From Methanohalophilus sp. RSK (lineage in GTDB: Archaea > Halobacteriota > Methanosarcinia > Methanosarcinales > Methanosarcinaceae), in contig NZ_RDSK01000001.1 of the NCBI RefSeq assembly GCF_003722075.1, positions 1 to 64,000 of the forward strand: a stretch of DNA of 64,000 nt, read 5' to 3'. The notes under the pieces are model-generated. The model worked only from the letters and a program-made list of their open reading frames with translations, was not told the DNA's origin and made no database searches. Position 1 is the first letter of the stretch. Every line of letters starts with the position of its first letter. Made by a program: the position numbers and the translations under genes. Below, in pieces: positions 63,635 through 64,000 of the stretch.

Positions 63635-63790
63635 TGCATCACACTCCTATATAGAATATTTCTGTTTATGCCTTATATAGATGTTCATTTTGCATTCAAA
63701 AGAACTTCATATAGAATATGGTGAAGTGTTGAACATGAAAATAAGCATGCCTGAAGGTTATTGATACCAAATATTATTTATAGGGAAATG
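63635..63790. promoter_or_regulatory. Promoter region of the CBS-RNA ligase run
   Basis: AT-rich gap of 156 bases between the first CBS gene and the insertion-sequence end. TATATAG at about 63647-63654 and TTATATAG at 63673-63680 on the + strand give TATA-like sequences for minus-strand transcription. No gene is seen. Confidence 0.35.
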
Positions 63791-64000
63791 GGCTCTGTAG
63801 AAACCCTTTCCTCTAACTTCCACTAATACATTATCATTTTTATAACAAGAGGCCCCCAATGTGATTTTGACCATAAAAACACAAAGGGGGTAAATGTATT
63901 TTGTCAAGCGATTACTTAAACTTTATCGATACAGCTATGTCTGTAGCAAAATTGAAGACAAAACTCACTTTTTCAGTCAACCATTACTTTACTTCGTCCT
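63791..64000 (+). mobile_element. Left end of an insertion sequence, cut by the window edge
   Basis: Begins GGCTCTGTAGAAACCC and matches 1132-1208 over 76 bases. Sharp start, high similarity to a distant copy, and an open frame right behind it are the marks of an insertion sequence. The right end lies outside the window. Confidence 0.65.
63894..64000 (+). CDS. Start of a probable transposase (partial)
   Basis: ATG at 63894 with GGGGG three bases upstream opens a frame that stays open for 35 codons to the window edge. It begins MYFVKRLLKLYRYSYV, basic and aromatic. No domain can be recognised in so short a piece. The position just inside an insertion-sequence end makes a transposase the likely product. 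A decayed counterpart (MYFSRLKIWY) can be read after the other copy of the end near 1230. Confidence 0.45.
   Translation, partial: MYFVKRLLKLYRYSYVCSKIEDKTHFFSQPLLYFV

Overview
This window comes from a methylotrophic, probably halophilic or marine methanogen of the Methanosarcinaceae (a Methanohalophilus/Methanolobus-like genome is my best guess). The evidence is the gene content: formylmethanofuran:H4MPT formyltransferase (ftr), the tyrosine decarboxylase of methanofuran synthesis (mfnA), an FmdE-family protein, a methylcobamide:CoM methyltransferase homologue, archaeal DP1, Orc1/Cdc6, aRF1, Taw1, an S-layer protein with two S-layer duplication domains and a PGF-type C-terminal anchor, and bacterial-type MutS/MutL. 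About 50 intact genes end in TAA or TGA. The only two TAG codons interrupting otherwise intact genes lie inside mfnA and a copB-type ATPase gene, as expected if UAG is read as pyrrolysine.

Layout. 1-2.1 kb: a small unknown ORF, an intron-containing tRNA-Met, an insertion-sequence end and a MazEF-like toxin-antitoxin pair. 2.1-6.4 kb: a lipoprotein, the S-layer gene with a long structured leader, a KaiC-like ATPase and a 47-residue zinc-ribbon protein. 6.5-11.1 kb: a P2-type cation ATPase, the remnant of a second antiporter beside an IS200/IS605-like hairpin, and a CBS protein/antiporter pair. 11.1-16.1 kb: cobalt uptake (CbiMNQO) and two cobamide enzymes (CbiE, CbiD). 16.1-20.6 kb: mutS-mutL. 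20.6-25.1 kb: an ABC-2 exporter and TrkAH potassium uptake. 25.3-26.9 kb: tRNA-Pro and the riboflavin genes ribB-ribK/rbkR. 27-33.5 kb: a K+ channel, a copper ATPase with an in-frame UAG, a beta-helix surface-protein gene split by a 130-bp MITE, and a plasma-membrane-type H+-ATPase. 33.7-34.6 kb: a degenerate amino-acid permease.

34.8-41.5 kb: ftr, two bacterial PH-domain membrane proteins, a TraB-family protein, a site-2 protease with CBS domains, and mfnA with an in-frame UAG. 41.6-43.3 kb: a replication origin (four ORB-like repeats around an AT-rich stretch) next to orc1/cdc6. 43.3-50.8 kb: thi4 with a structured leader, signal peptidase, DP1, taw1, aRF1, argS and a DUF1294 protein. 51.2-58.2 kb: a divergent pair of methyltransferases, a SpoIIM-like protein, a second KaiC-like ATPase, a SelB/EF-Tu-like GTPase, a truncated and an intact FmdE-like gene, and a TauE-like transporter. 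58.2-63.6 kb: a six-gene run of five CBS-only proteins and a Pab1020-type RNA ligase. The right edge holds a second copy of the insertion-sequence end seen at 1.13 kb, followed by the start of a probable transposase.

Themes: ion and pH homeostasis (three P-type ATPases, TrkAH, a K+ channel, an antiporter), cobalt/cobamide supply for methyl transfer, information processing around the origin, and heavy use of CBS nucleotide-sensing modules. The strongest candidate for something undescribed is UAG decoding inside a methanofuran biosynthesis enzyme and a copper exporter, neither of which is a methylamine methyltransferase.
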